DNA from: an uncultured Bacteroides sp.
GTDB taxonomy: Bacteria > Bacteroidota > Bacteroidia > Bacteroidales > Bacteroidaceae
Reading direction: 5' to 3'
DNA: 64,000 nt
Assembly (NCBI GenBank): GCA_900544075.1
Contig: UQTJ01000013.1
Coordinates: 27,119 to 91,118, forward strand
A model generated the notes under the pieces. That model saw nothing but the letters and a program-made list of their open reading frames with translations. It ran no database searches and was not told where the DNA came from. The position numbers and the translations under genes were made by a program. Numbering within the stretch: the stretch's first letter is position 1; each line of letters opens with the position of its first letter. Below are positions 8,357 through 17,645 of this stretch, in pieces.

Positions 8357-9898
8357 TTATTGTATAGCTTTCAACAAGCTTGTGATACTTACTTTGTCAG
8401 CGATGATATTGTTAAGTTCAGAAATAGCAACACGTTCCTGCTGCATTGTATCACGGTTACGCAATGTCACGCAGTTGTCTTCCAATGTCTGATGGTCGAT
8501 TGTGATACAGTATGGAGTACCGATTGCATCCTGACGACGGTAACGCTTACCGATACTGTCTTTTTCGTCATACTGGCAGTTGAAGTGGAACTTAAGGTCG
8601 TTCATTATCTCGCGTGCTTTTTCAGGCAGACCGTCTTTCTTAACCAAAGGCATGATGGCAAGTTTCACAGGAGCCAAAGCTGCAGGCAATTTCAGAACTA
8701 CACGAGTTTCGCCGTTTTCAAGTTTTTCTTCGCAGTATGATGCACTCATGATGCTGAGGAACATACGGTCTACACCGATTGATGTTTCGATAACGTACGG
8801 AGTGTAGCTTTCGTTGATTTCAGGGTCGAAGTACTTGATGCTCTTGCCTGAATATTTTTCGTGCTGGCTCAAGTCGAAGTTTGTACGGCTGTGGATACCT
8901 TCAACTTCCTTGAAACCAAAAGGCATCAGGAATTCGATGTCTGTAGCAGCATTTGCATAGTGAGCCAGTTTTTCATGGTCATGATAACGATAGTGATCAT
9001 CACCGAATCCAAGAGCCTTATGCCATTTCAGACGAGTTTCTTTCCATTTCTTGAACCATTCAAGTTCTGTTCCCGGTTTTACGAAGAACTGCATTTCCAT
9101 CTGTTCGAACTCACGCATACGGAAGATGAACTGACGTGCAACGATTTCGTTACGGAAAGCCTTACCTATCTGTGCGATTCCGAAAGGAACCTTCATACGG
9201 CCGGTCTTCTGTACGTTAAGATAGTTTACGAAAATACCCTGAGCTGTTTCAGGACGAAGATATACTTTCATTGCTCCATCTGCAGTAGAACCCATCTCTG
9301 TAGTAAACATAAGGTTGAACTGACGAACTTCTGTCCAGTTCTTAGTACCTGAGATAGGACATACGATTTCTTCATCAAGGATAATCTGACGCAATTCGTT
9401 CAAATCGTTTGCATTCATAGCCTTTGCATAACGGTCATGCAAAGCGTCAAGTTTAGCCTGGTGCTCAAGAACACGTGCGTTTGTGCTACGGAACTGAGCT
9501 TCATCGAAAGCATCACCGAATTTCTTTGCTGCCTTAGCAACTTCCTTATTTATCTTATCCTCGTATTTTGCAATCTGTTCTTCAATCAGAACGTCAGCAC
9601 GGTAACGTTTCTTTGAGTCGCGGTTGTCAATCAATGGGTCATTGAAAGCATCAACGTGACCTGAAGCCTTCCAGATAGTAGGGTGCATGAAGATTGCAGA
9701 GTCAATACCTACAATGTTTTCGTGCAAAAGCACCATACTCTGCCACCAATACTGCTTGATGTTGTTTTTCAGTTCAACACCCATCTGGCCATAATCATAT
9801 ACGGCTCCTAATCCATCATATATATCACTTGAAGGGAATACAAAACCATATTCTTTGCAGTGAGAAACCAATTTCTTGAAAACGTCTTCCTGTGCCAT
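8357..9898 (-). CDS. glyS: glycine--tRNA ligase (single-chain dimer type)
   Basis: A 513-residue class II aminoacyl-tRNA synthetase charging tRNA-Gly. The family hallmark LRPETAQGIFVNYL is present, as are motif 2-like FRNEIVARQFIFRMREFEQME and a C-terminal anticodon-binding domain (about residues 400-513: LAPVKLAIMPLVKK, FNCQYDEKDSIGKRYRRQDAIGTP). This is the alpha2 form shared with eukaryotes, archaea and Bacteroidota, not the alpha2beta2 glyQ/glyS pair. It is first in a two-gene operon with the FKBP-like lipoprotein. Confidence 0.97.
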   Translation of the reverse strand: MAQEDVFKKLVSHCKEYGFVFPSSDIYDGLGAVYDYGQMGVELKNNIKQYWWQSMVLLHENIVGIDSAIFMHPTIWKASGHVDAFNDPLIDNRDSKKRYRADVLIEEQIAKYEDKINKEVAKAAKKFGDAFDEAQFRSTNARVLEHQAKLDALHDRYAKAMNANDLNELRQIILDEEIVCPISGTKNWTEVRQFNLMFTTEMGSTADGAMKVYLRPETAQGIFVNYLNVQKTGRMKVPFGIAQIGKAFRNEIVARQFIFRMREFEQMEMQFFVKPGTELEWFKKWKETRLKWHKALGFGDDHYRYHDHEKLAHYANAATDIEFLMPFGFKEVEGIHSRTNFDLSQHEKYSGKSIKYFDPEINESYTPYVIETSIGVDRMFLSIMSASYCEEKLENGETRVVLKLPAALAPVKLAIMPLVKKDGLPEKAREIMNDLKFHFNCQYDEKDSIGKRYRRQDAIGTPYCITIDHQTLEDNCVTLRNRDTMQQERVAISELNNIIADKVSITSLLKAIQ

Positions 9899-9948
9899 TT
9901 TTCTAACTTATTTTATATTTTTCTAATTGATTTATTTACTATTGGGTA

Positions 9949-9956
9949 CAAAGATA
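9949..9956 (-). promoter_or_regulatory. candidate -7 box for glyS
   Basis: TATCTTTG on the minus strand matches TAnnTTTG and lies about 50 bases upstream of the glyS start. No convincing TTTG is found 19-23 bases further upstream, so this is only a half-match. Confidence 0.4.
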
Positions 9957-10117
9957 CGCAAATATGAAGAATAATGAACTAATAGTATATTAATTTATCT
10001 TACGAAGGCCGACGAAAGAGCTCATTTATAGGACAAAAAAGGGAAAAAACTTATATTTTTGTATGATTTTTATCGTAAGCGGACATTGTTCCGGTTTTTC
10101 ACTCAAAACTGTAATAT

Positions 10118-11470
10118 ATGAAAAGAACTGCACAAGACAAACATAAAATGATGACTACAGCACCTATTCCGAGACTTATCACTTCGTTGGCTGTACCTAC
10201 TATAATAAGCATGCTGGTCACTTCGTTTTATGTAATGGCTGATACCTATTTCGTAGGGCAAATCAACACTCAGTCAACTGCAGCCGTTGGAATCTCTTTC
10301 TCAATAATGGCAATCATTCAGGCATTCGGCTTTTTCTTCGGACATGGTTCCGGAAACTTCATCTCAAGAAAACTTGGTGCAAAGGATTATGAGAGTGCCG
10401 AAAAGATGGCATCGACAGGATTCTTTTACGCCTTCAGTTTCGGACTTGTTATTGCCATATTGGGGAACCTGTTTTTAACGGATATATGCTTGCTGCTTGG
10501 CTCGACAGAAACGATACTGCCTTATGCAGAGAACTATCTTGGAATAATTCTCTTCGGGGCACCTTTCATGGCTTCTTCCCTGGTCCTTAATAATCAGATG
10601 CGTTTTCAGGGGAATGCCATTTATGCAATGATAGGAATTATTATTGGTGCTGTGATTAATATTGGACTTGACCCTCTACTGATATTTACATTTGATATGG
10701 GAGTATCCGGTGCAGCGCTTTCAACAGTAATAAGCCAGATAAGCAGCTTCATAGTGCTGCTATATATGGACAGTAAAGGGACTAACATAAAAATAAAATT
10801 CAGGAACTTCACTCCTGAGTTCTCTTATATAAAGGAAATTACATATGGCGGCATTCCTTCACTGAGCAGACAGGGATTGGTAAGCCTTTCTACAATTATG
10901 CTGAATGTGGCTGCCGGAAGATACGGTGATGCTGCTATAGCCGGTATGTCTATAGTCACACGTATCTGTATGTTTATAAACTCGTTTGTGATAGGTTTCG
11001 GTCAAGGTTTTCAGCCGGTATGCGGATTTAATTATGGTGCAGGACTCTACAAGAGGGTACGCGAAGGATTCTACTTTTGCGTAAAAACCGGAGTAGTATT
11101 CCTAACCATTTGTGCAATTATCGGATTTATTTTTGCTCCGGAAATTGTTTCCTGGTTTAGAAAAGATGACCCGGAAGTTATAATGATTGGAGCAAATGCT
11201 CTCCGTTGGCAATTGATAACACTTCCATTAGGCACGTGGGTAATATTGTGTAATATGCTCTTACAGACTATCAGAGTACCGGGAAGAGCTCTAATCCTGT
11301 CATCTGCCAGACAGGGTCTGTTCTTTATTCCTTTGATTATCATTCTCCCGTATTTTCTGCAATTAACGGGCGTTGAGATGTGTCAGGCTATCTCAGACTT
11401 CTGCTCGTTCATTCTTGCATTTCCACTTACGATACCGGTTCTTAAAAGACTACAAACCGATAGGGCATAA
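10118..11470 (+). CDS. MATE family efflux transporter
   Basis: A 450-residue inner-membrane protein with about twelve hydrophobic segments arranged as two repeats. It opens with the MATE-typical TAPIPRLITSLAVPTIISML and YVMADTYFVGQI, and a second copy-like entry occurs near ISRQGLVSLSTIMLN. These carriers expel cationic drugs or metabolites with Na+ or H+. The substrate is unknown. It stands alone between the divergent glyS and the convergent ribosomal cluster; TATTTTTG at 10054-10061 may be its -7 box. Confidence 0.92.
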   Translation: MKRTAQDKHKMMTTAPIPRLITSLAVPTIISMLVTSFYVMADTYFVGQINTQSTAAVGISFSIMAIIQAFGFFFGHGSGNFISRKLGAKDYESAEKMASTGFFYAFSFGLVIAILGNLFLTDICLLLGSTETILPYAENYLGIILFGAPFMASSLVLNNQMRFQGNAIYAMIGIIIGAVINIGLDPLLIFTFDMGVSGAALSTVISQISSFIVLLYMDSKGTNIKIKFRNFTPEFSYIKEITYGGIPSLSRQGLVSLSTIMLNVAAGRYGDAAIAGMSIVTRICMFINSFVIGFGQGFQPVCGFNYGAGLYKRVREGFYFCVKTGVVFLTICAIIGFIFAPEIVSWFRKDDPEVIMIGANALRWQLITLPLGTWVILCNMLLQTIRVPGRALILSSARQGLFFIPLIIILPYFLQLTGVEMCQAISDFCSFILAFPLTIPVLKRLQTDRA

Positions 11471-11472
11471 AA

Positions 11473-11496
11473 AAGGCTGCCCGATTGGACAGCCTT
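11473..11496 (-). terminator. terminator of the ribosomal cluster (after rplQ)
   Basis: AAGGCTGCCC (11473-11482) and GGACAGCCTT (11487-11496) pair as a 10-bp stem with one G-T pair and a short loop. On the minus strand it is followed by TTTT (11469-11474 region), fitting termination of the rplQ transcript. It sits directly behind the MATE stop codon and may also serve that gene weakly. Confidence 0.8.
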
Positions 11497-11520
11497 GTAT
11501 TTATTATAGCATCTACAGAA

Positions 11521-12003
11521 TTATTCAGCTTTAGGGGCTTCCTCTGTTGTTGCTTCAACTGCTTCAGCTGCAGGAGCTTCAGTAGTAGTTTTCTTTGAAC
11601 GACGAGTACGAGTTGCTTTCTTAGCAGCAGTCTTAGCCATGTTCTCATTGTAGTCAACCAATTCGATGAAACACATTTCAGCGTTGTCACCCAAACGGTG
11701 TCCTGTCTTGATTATACGAGTATAACCTCCTGGACGATCTGCAACCTTAACAGAGATTTCCTTGAAAAGTTCTGTTACAGCAAACTTATCCTGCAAGTTA
11801 CTAAATACTACACGACGTGAGTTTGTTGTATCTTCCTTTGATTTAGTAATCAGAGGTTCAACGAACTTCTTCAAAGCTTTAGCCTTCGCAACAGTCGTAG
11901 TGATTCTTTTGTGCTTGATCAAAGAACATGCCATGTTTGACAACATTGCGTTTCTGTGAGAAGCAGTACGACCTAAATGGTTAAATTTTTTATTATGTCT
12001 CAT
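11521..12003 (-). CDS. rplQ: 50S ribosomal protein L17
   Basis: A 160-residue L17, the protein near the peptide exit tunnel. The core (residues 1-125) has MRHNKKFNHLGRTASHRNAM and KAKALKKFVEPLI. A further 35 residues rich in Ala, Thr, Glu and Lys form a tail absent from the 127-residue E. coli protein; such low-complexity tails are common in Bacteroidota L17. It is the last gene of the alpha operon, 3 bases after rpoA and followed by a terminator. Confidence 0.97.
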   Translation of the reverse strand: MRHNKKFNHLGRTASHRNAMLSNMACSLIKHKRITTTVAKAKALKKFVEPLITKSKEDTTNSRRVVFSNLQDKFAVTELFKEISVKVADRPGGYTRIIKTGHRLGDNAEMCFIELVDYNENMAKTAAKKATRTRRSKKTTTEAPAAEAVEATTEEAPKAE

Positions 12004-12006
12004 TTT

Positions 12007-12999
12007 TTATTCTTTATCTAATTTATATTTAGAAATATCTGTTCCAAACGTAAGATTCAGACTCTCGAGCAAATCATCAAGCTCAGTGAGCGATTTCTTA
12101 CCAAAGTTTCTGAATTTGAGAAGATCAGTCTTATTGAACTGTACCAAATCGCCAAGAGTTTCAACATCAGCAGCTTTAAGACAGTTGAGAGCACGAACTG
12201 AAAGATCCATATCAACCAACTTAGTCTTAAGGAGTTGTCTCATGTGCAATACTTCTTCATCAAATTCTTCATTGCTGTCAGCATCAGAAGCTTCCAATGT
12301 AATCTTTTCATCTGAGAATAACATGAAATGATGTATCAGAATCTTAGCTGCTTCCTTCAATGCTTCCTTTGGGTGAATGGAACCATCGGTACTAATTTCA
12401 AGCACGAGCTTTTCGAAGTCTGTTTTCTGTTCAACTCGATAGTTTTCAACTGCGTACTTAACATTACGTATCGGTGTATAAATAGAATCGATAGGAATCA
12501 CATTAACATCAGTGCAATATACGCGATTTTCATCAGCAGGTACATATCCACGTCCTTTGTTGATTGTGATGTCTATCTGCATAGTTGCTTTTGAGTCTAA
12601 ATGGCAAATAACCAATTCAGGATTTAACACTTCAAATCCGGTCAAATGCTTACCGATGTCACCTGCTTTGAACTCAGTAGAATTCTCTACAGTTATGCTG
12701 ACACTTTCATTTTCGTATTCGTCAACTATTTGCTTGAATCTTACTTGCTTCAGATTCAAGATAATGTTAGTAACATCTTCTTTTACGCCAGGAACAGTAG
12801 CAAATTCATGTTCTACTCCTTCAATACGGATTGTATTGATTGCATAACCTTCCAAAGAAGAAAGAAGAATACGGCGTAAAGCATTACCTACGGTAATACC
12901 GAAACCGGGTTCAAGCGGACGGAATTCAAACTTTCCGAATTTAGAATCCGCTTCTAACATTAATACTTTATCTGGTTTTTGAAATGCTAATATCGCCAT
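12007..12999 (-). CDS. rpoA: DNA-directed RNA polymerase subunit alpha
   Basis: A 330-residue RNA polymerase alpha subunit. The N-terminal dimerization/assembly domain (about 1-230) includes GFGITVGNALRRILLSSLEGYAI. After an acidic linker (about 235-250), the C-terminal helix-hairpin-helix domain (about 255-325) reads LSVRALNCLKAADVETLGDL and FGKKSLTELDDLL, the DNA- and activator-binding part. It lies between rpsD and rplQ, the usual alpha-operon position. Confidence 0.98.
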   Translation of the reverse strand: MAILAFQKPDKVLMLEADSKFGKFEFRPLEPGFGITVGNALRRILLSSLEGYAINTIRIEGVEHEFATVPGVKEDVTNIILNLKQVRFKQIVDEYENESVSITVENSTEFKAGDIGKHLTGFEVLNPELVICHLDSKATMQIDITINKGRGYVPADENRVYCTDVNVIPIDSIYTPIRNVKYAVENYRVEQKTDFEKLVLEISTDGSIHPKEALKEAAKILIHHFMLFSDEKITLEASDADSNEEFDEEVLHMRQLLKTKLVDMDLSVRALNCLKAADVETLGDLVQFNKTDLLKFRNFGKKSLTELDDLLESLNLTFGTDISKYKLDKE

Positions 13000-13010
13000 G
13001 AAATCAATTA

Positions 13011-13616
13011 TTATTTAGAGTACAATTCAACGATTAAGTGTTCTTTTATGTTTTCAGGAATGTCAGCTCTCTGTGGAACATGCAACATCTTACCTGTCTT
13101 AGAGTTCTGATCCCATTCAATCCAAGGATATTTGCTGTGGTTGAATCCAGCCAAAGAGTTAGTAATAACTTCCAAAGACTTAGATTTTTCACGAACAGCA
13201 ACCAACTGTCCTGGTTTTACTGAATATGAAGGGATGTTAACTACTTTACCATCTACTGTGATGTGCTTGTGACCAACAAGCTGACGAGCAGCAGCACGTG
13301 TAGGAGCGATACCCATACGGAACACTACATTATCAAGACGACATTCAAGAGCCTGTAACAAAAGTTCACCTGTAATACCATTCTGACTTGCAGCTTTTTC
13401 AAACATGTTACGGAACTGTTTTTCAAGTACACCGTAAGTATATTTAGCTTTCTGCTTTTCTGCTAACATGACACCGTATTCAGAAGTCTTTCTACGGCGA
13501 GTATTTCCGTGCTGTCCTGGAGGATAATTTCTTTTTGCTAATACTTTATCTGCTCCGAAGATAGCTTCACCGAATTTACGTGCAATTCTACTTTTAGGTC
13601 CAGTATATCTAGCCAT
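13011..13616 (-). CDS. rpsD: 30S ribosomal protein S4
   Basis: A 201-residue S4 that nucleates assembly of the 30S body. MARYTGPKSRIARKFGE opens the protein, and the S4 RNA-binding domain (about 90-155) carries RLDNVVFRMGIAPTRAAARQLV and GHKHITVDGKVVNIPSY. No N-terminal zinc-binding Cys cluster is present. In E. coli S4 represses the alpha operon; that control is not demonstrable here. It lies 11 bases upstream of rpoA. Confidence 0.98.
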   Translation of the reverse strand: MARYTGPKSRIARKFGEAIFGADKVLAKRNYPPGQHGNTRRRKTSEYGVMLAEKQKAKYTYGVLEKQFRNMFEKAASQNGITGELLLQALECRLDNVVFRMGIAPTRAAARQLVGHKHITVDGKVVNIPSYSVKPGQLVAVREKSKSLEVITNSLAGFNHSKYPWIEWDQNSKTGKMLHVPQRADIPENIKEHLIVELYSK

Positions 13617-13659
13617 TTCTATTTCAAATTTTAATTGTTATTAATACAGGTGTCTGAAA

Positions 13660-14049
13660 TTATACTCTTCTTCTCTTTGGAGGACGACAACCGTTATGTG
13701 GCAATGGAGTTACGTCGATGATTTCTGTAACTTCGATACCAGCACCGTGTACAGTTCTGATTGCAGACTCACGTCCGTTACCTGGACCTTTAACGTATGC
13801 CTTAACTTTTCTCAATCCAAGGTCAAATGCTACTTTAGCACAATCCTGTGCAGCCATCTGCGCTGCGTACGGAGTGTTCTTCTTTGAACCTCTAAATCCC
13901 ATCTTACCTGCAGAAGACCATGAAATAATCTGACCTTCACTATTTGCTAAAGAAACAATGATGTTATTGAAAGATGAATGAACATGCAACTGTCCATTAG
14001 CATCTACCTTCACATTTCTTTTTTTAGCTGCGACTGTTTTTTTTGCCAT
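13660..14049 (-). CDS. rpsK: 30S ribosomal protein S11
   Basis: A 129-residue S11 of the 30S platform, contacting the mRNA exit region. It has a basic N-terminus (MAKKTVAAKKRNVKVD), then HVHSSFNNIIVSLAN and GFRGSKKNTPYAAQMAA, and the conserved C-terminal VTPLPHNGCRPPKRRRV. It sits between rpsM (11-base gap) and rpsD. Confidence 0.98.
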   Translation of the reverse strand: MAKKTVAAKKRNVKVDANGQLHVHSSFNNIIVSLANSEGQIISWSSAGKMGFRGSKKNTPYAAQMAAQDCAKVAFDLGLRKVKAYVKGPGNGRESAIRTVHGAGIEVTEIIDVTPLPHNGCRPPKRRRV

Positions 14050-14060
14050 ATCAACAATTA

Positions 14061-14441
14061 TTATTTAGTAGCTTTTTTCTTATTTGCAACTGTTTTCTTT
14101 CTTCCCTTACGTGTACGAGCATTATTCTTTGTGCTCTGTCCTCTTACAGGAAGACCCAAACGGTGACGTACACCACGATAGCAACCAATATCCATTAATC
14201 GCTTAATGTTTAATTGGATTTCTGAACGAAGATCACCTTCTACTTTGTACTCAGCACCGATTATTTCACGAATTTTAGCAGCCTGGTCATCTGTCCAATC
14301 TTTAACTTTAAGATCACGATCTACACCAGCTTTATCCAAAATTTTTGCTGAACTGCTGCGTCCGATACCATATACGTATGTCAACGCAATCTCACCTCTC
14401 TTATTCTGAGGCAAATCTACACCAACTATTCTTATAGCCAT
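14061..14441 (-). CDS. rpsM: 30S ribosomal protein S13
   Basis: A 126-residue S13 of the 30S head, contacting the P-site tRNA and 50S bridge. It shows MAIRIVGVDLPQNKRGEIAL, the helix-turn motif YVYGIGRSSSAKILDKAGV, YRGVRHRLGLPVRGQSTKNNAR and a Lys-rich tail. It starts the alpha-operon block directly after rpmJ. Confidence 0.98.
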   Translation of the reverse strand: MAIRIVGVDLPQNKRGEIALTYVYGIGRSSSAKILDKAGVDRDLKVKDWTDDQAAKIREIIGAEYKVEGDLRSEIQLNIKRLMDIGCYRGVRHRLGLPVRGQSTKNNARTRKGRKKTVANKKKATK

Positions 14442-14474
14442 AAACTAAATTATTTTTTTTGCAAAAATAATAAA

Positions 14475-14591
14475 TTATCCTTGACGTTGTTTATACTTAG
14501 GATTTTTCTTGTTAATAACATACAAACGGCCATTACGTCTAACGATCTTACATTCCGGCGTACGTTTTTTTAATGAAGCTCTTACTTTCAT
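14475..14591 (-). CDS. rpmJ: 50S ribosomal protein L36
   Basis: A 38-codon gene read directly from the minus strand: MKVRASLKKRTPECKIVRR, ending in KNPKYKQRQG. It is the zinc-free (C-minus) form, having one Cys instead of the usual Cys/His zinc site. It lies between infA and rpsM, the standard place in the spc operon. Confidence 0.95.
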   Translation of the reverse strand: MKVRASLKKRTPECKIVRRNGRLYVINKKNPKYKQRQG

Positions 14592-14605
14592 ATCTTAATT
14601 TTCTA

Positions 14606-14824
14606 TTATTTGTATCTAAAAACAATTCTTCCCTTTGATAAATCATATGGTGACATCTCAACTCTCACCTTATCACCAGGAAGGATTTTTATGTAATGCA
14701 TTCTCATTTTACCAGAAATATGAGCAGTAATCTCATGTCCGTTTTCTAGTTCAACACGAAACATTGCATTTGACAATGCTTCAACAATTACACCATCTTG
14801 TTCTATTGCAGATTGTTTTGCCAT
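14606..14824 (-). CDS. infA: translation initiation factor IF-1
   Basis: A 72-residue OB-fold protein that binds the 30S A site during initiation. MAKQSAIEQDGVIVEALSNA, FRVELENGHEITAHISGKMR and the ending DLSKGRIVFRYK are diagnostic. It follows map by 10 bases. Confidence 0.97.
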   Translation of the reverse strand: MAKQSAIEQDGVIVEALSNAMFRVELENGHEITAHISGKMRMHYIKILPGDKVRVEMSPYDLSKGRIVFRYK

Positions 14825-14834
14825 ATTAATTTAC

Positions 14835-15623
14835 TTATTCTCCTAAAACTTTTTCTATAAATTCAAATGATGATAGTATATCAGCGGCATCCAAACCTAC
14901 AGCAACTGTATGCTCGAAGTGTGCTGCCATACTTTTATCTCTTGTTCTGACTGACCAGTTATCATTTTCCAGATAAACTTTTCTGTCGCCAAGAGTTATC
15001 ATAGGTTCAATAGCCAGGCACATTCCTTTTTTTAGTAATGGACCACTTCCTCTCTTACCATAGTTTGGGACTGCCGGATCTTCATGCATATCTTTGCCTA
15101 TTCCGTGACCAACAAATTCCCTTACTACTCCATAACCATTGGACTCGCAATGATTCTGTATTGCATAGCCTATATCTCCGATTCGCTTTCCGTGCACTGC
15201 ATTTTGAATACCTAAATACAATGCTTCTTTTGTAACCTTTAGTAACTGCTTAATTTCTGCACTTACTTCTCCTACCGTAAACGTATAAGCAGAATCCCCA
15301 CAAAAACCGTTCAGAAATGTTCCACAATCAACAGAAACGATATCACCATCTTTTAACGGTTCGTCATTTGGTATTCCATGAACGACCTGACTATTAACAG
15401 AAGTACAAATACTTGCAGGGAATGGACCTCCATATGGATTAGGGAATCCCTTAAAAGTTGGAATTGCTCCGTTATCTCGTATGAATTCTTCAGCTACTTT
15501 ATCCAATTGTCGGGTAGTGACACCTGGTTTTATTAACTTAGCAACTTCTGCCAGAGTTCTTCCGACAAGAAGATTACTCTGACGAAGTAGCTCTATTTCA
15601 TCATCTGTTTTTAGAATTATCAT
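14835..15623 (-). CDS. map: methionine aminopeptidase, type I
   Basis: A 262-residue cytosolic metalloprotease removing the initiator Met. The five metal ligands can be read in order: two Asp in VSVDCGTFLNGFCGDSAYTF, His in VGHGIGKDMHEDP, Glu in AIEPMITLG and Glu in FEHTVAVG. SICTSVNSQVVHGIP is also typical. The gene sits 6 bases after secY inside the ribosomal operon, as in many bacteria. Confidence 0.97.
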   Translation of the reverse strand: MIILKTDDEIELLRQSNLLVGRTLAEVAKLIKPGVTTRQLDKVAEEFIRDNGAIPTFKGFPNPYGGPFPASICTSVNSQVVHGIPNDEPLKDGDIVSVDCGTFLNGFCGDSAYTFTVGEVSAEIKQLLKVTKEALYLGIQNAVHGKRIGDIGYAIQNHCESNGYGVVREFVGHGIGKDMHEDPAVPNYGKRGSGPLLKKGMCLAIEPMITLGDRKVYLENDNWSVRTRDKSMAAHFEHTVAVGLDAADILSSFEFIEKVLGE

Positions 15624-15629
15624 AGAGTA

Positions 15630-16976
15630 TTAATAAGCTGCTACATTACCTGAACGGCCACGAATTCTTCCTGAGCTCAACAAACCATCGTAATGTCTCA
15701 TCAATAGATGACTTTCAACCTGCTGCAATGTATCCAAAACGACACCAACAAGAATCAACAATGAAGTTCCTCCGAAGAACTGAGCAAATTCAGCTTGAAT
15801 GCCAAAATAACCAGCAAAAGCAGGAAGTACTGCTATGATTGCCAAGAAAAGAGATCCAGGTAAAGTAATTCTTGACATAATTGTATCCAAATAGTCAGAA
15901 GTTTGTTTACCAGGCTTTATTCCAGGAATAAAACCGTTGTTTCTCTTCATATCTTCAGCCATTTGATTTGGGTTGATTGTGATTGCTGTATAAAAATATG
16001 TAAACACAATAATCAGAATCGCAAATACCAAGTTATAGGCAAAACTTGTATGATCAATCAATGATCTCATAATACCGCTTGCACTTTCTGTATTAGAGAA
16101 TCCTATGAATGTAATAGGAATAAACATAATAGCCTGTGCAAATATTATAGGCATTACGTTTGCAGCATTTACCTTTAAAGGTATGTATTGTCTGGCACCG
16201 CCATACTGCTTGTTACCTACAATGCGTTTTGCATACTGTACGGGGACTTTGCGAACTCCCTGAACCAACAAGATAGCAGCTGCAATAACAGCCAAAAGAG
16301 CAACAATTTCAATTATAAACATTATAACACCACCTGTTTCAGCAAGTGTAAGACGTGAAACCAATTCTCCGCCGAATGCTTGTGGAAGACGTGCTATAAT
16401 ACCGACCATAATGATCAGAGAAATACCGTTGCCTATACCTTTATCGGTTATTCTTTCACCCAACCAAAGGACGAACATACTGCCTGCCGCCAATATTATG
16501 GTTGATGTAATTATAAAGAAAGTCCAATCTAAAGAAGCATTAAGAGCTGGCCCTGCTTGAAATTTTAAGTTGATTAGATAAGATGGCGCCTGGAATATCA
16601 AGATAATTAAAGTCAATATACGAGTATATTGATTTATCTTTCTTCTTCCACTTTCACCTTCTCTCTGAAGTTTCTGGAAATACGGAACAGCAATTGCCAA
16701 CAACTGAATTACGATGGAAGCCGAGATATAAGGCATGATTCCCAGCGCAAAAATTGATGCATTTGAAAATGCTCCACCAGAAAACATATTCAACAGGGCT
16801 AAAAGTCCCTCACTTGTCTGCTCATGCAATTTAGACAACATCTCAGGATTAATACCTGGCAATACAACGTATGATCCCAATCGATAAATTGCGACAAACA
16901 ATATGGTAATGAGGATCCGCTTTCTCAGATCCTCAATATTCCATATATTCTTTAATGTTTCTATAGATTTTCTCAT
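15630..16976 (-). CDS. secY: preprotein translocase subunit SecY
   Basis: A 448-residue channel subunit of the Sec translocon with ten predicted membrane segments. Family marks include RILITILFVAIYRLGSYV, LGIMPYISASIVIQLL, GNGISLIIMVGI and NPNQMAEDMKRNNGFIPGI. It is flanked by rplO (4-base gap) and map. Confidence 0.98.
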   Translation of the reverse strand: MRKSIETLKNIWNIEDLRKRILITILFVAIYRLGSYVVLPGINPEMLSKLHEQTSEGLLALLNMFSGGAFSNASIFALGIMPYISASIVIQLLAIAVPYFQKLQREGESGRRKINQYTRILTLIILIFQAPSYLINLKFQAGPALNASLDWTFFIITSTIILAAGSMFVLWLGERITDKGIGNGISLIIMVGIIARLPQAFGGELVSRLTLAETGGVIMFIIEIVALLAVIAAAILLVQGVRKVPVQYAKRIVGNKQYGGARQYIPLKVNAANVMPIIFAQAIMFIPITFIGFSNTESASGIMRSLIDHTSFAYNLVFAILIIVFTYFYTAITINPNQMAEDMKRNNGFIPGIKPGKQTSDYLDTIMSRITLPGSLFLAIIAVLPAFAGYFGIQAEFAQFFGGTSLLILVGVVLDTLQQVESHLLMRHYDGLLSSGRIRGRSGNVAAY

Positions 16977-16980
16977 TTAA

Positions 16981-17427
16981 TCAGAGTTTTACTGCATTAC
17001 CACCAACGGCTTCGATTGCAGCTACTGCACTTTTTGAGAAAGCGTTTGCTTCAACATCAAGCTTAGTAGTTAAACTACCGTTACCAAGAACTTTCACTAA
17101 CTGGTTAGAAGAAATGTAACCTGCTTCAACTAATTCGTTGATACCAACTTTAGTCAACTGCTTAGCATCAGCCAAAGCCTGTATAACATCAAGGTTGATA
17201 GCTTTGTATTCTACACGGTTAATATTCTTAAAGCCAAATTTCGGAACACGACGCTGAAGTGGCATCTGACCACCTTCGAATCCGATCTTCTTAGAATAAC
17301 CAGATCTTGACTTTGCTCCTTTATGTCCTCTTGTAGAAGTTCCACCTAAACCAGAACCTGGACCACGACCAATTCTTTTTCTAGTTTTAATTGAACCTTC
17401 AGCAGGACGTAAACTATTTAAATTCAT
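16981..17427 (-). CDS. rplO: 50S ribosomal protein L15
   Basis: A 148-residue L15, a late 50S assembly protein. The Gly/Arg-rich N-terminus (KTRKRIGRGPGSGLGGTSTR GHKGAKSR in two parts) and GFEGGQMPLQRRVPKFGF are diagnostic. The gene lies between rpmD and secY. Confidence 0.98.
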   Translation of the reverse strand: MNLNSLRPAEGSIKTRKRIGRGPGSGLGGTSTRGHKGAKSRSGYSKKIGFEGGQMPLQRRVPKFGFKNINRVEYKAINLDVIQALADAKQLTKVGINELVEAGYISSNQLVKVLGNGSLTTKLDVEANAFSKSAVAAIEAVGGNAVKL

Positions 17428-17457
17428 ATTGTAAAATCCTTTATAATTAACGATATA

Positions 17458-17634
17458 TTACTTAACGATTTCTACCAGGTGTTTTACCTTTTGAATCATA
17501 CCAAGGATTGATGGAGTCTCTTCGTGCTCAACCACACGATTCATCTTGCGAAGACCAAGCGCATCCAAAGTTCTTTTCTGATCTGCTGGAGCACCAATTC
17601 TGCTCTTAACTTGTTTAATCTTTATAGTTGACAT
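17458..17634 (-). CDS. rpmD: 50S ribosomal protein L30
   Basis: A 58-residue gene read directly from the minus strand: start ATG at 17634, MSTIKIKQVKSRIGAPADQK, then TLDALGLRKMNRVVEH and an end in KVKHLVEIVK. This is the bacterial L30 fold. It lies between rpsE and rplO as in the standard spc operon. Confidence 0.95.
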   Translation of the reverse strand: MSTIKIKQVKSRIGAPADQKRTLDALGLRKMNRVVEHEETPSILGMIQKVKHLVEIVK

Positions 17635-17645
17635 GTTATTCCTCC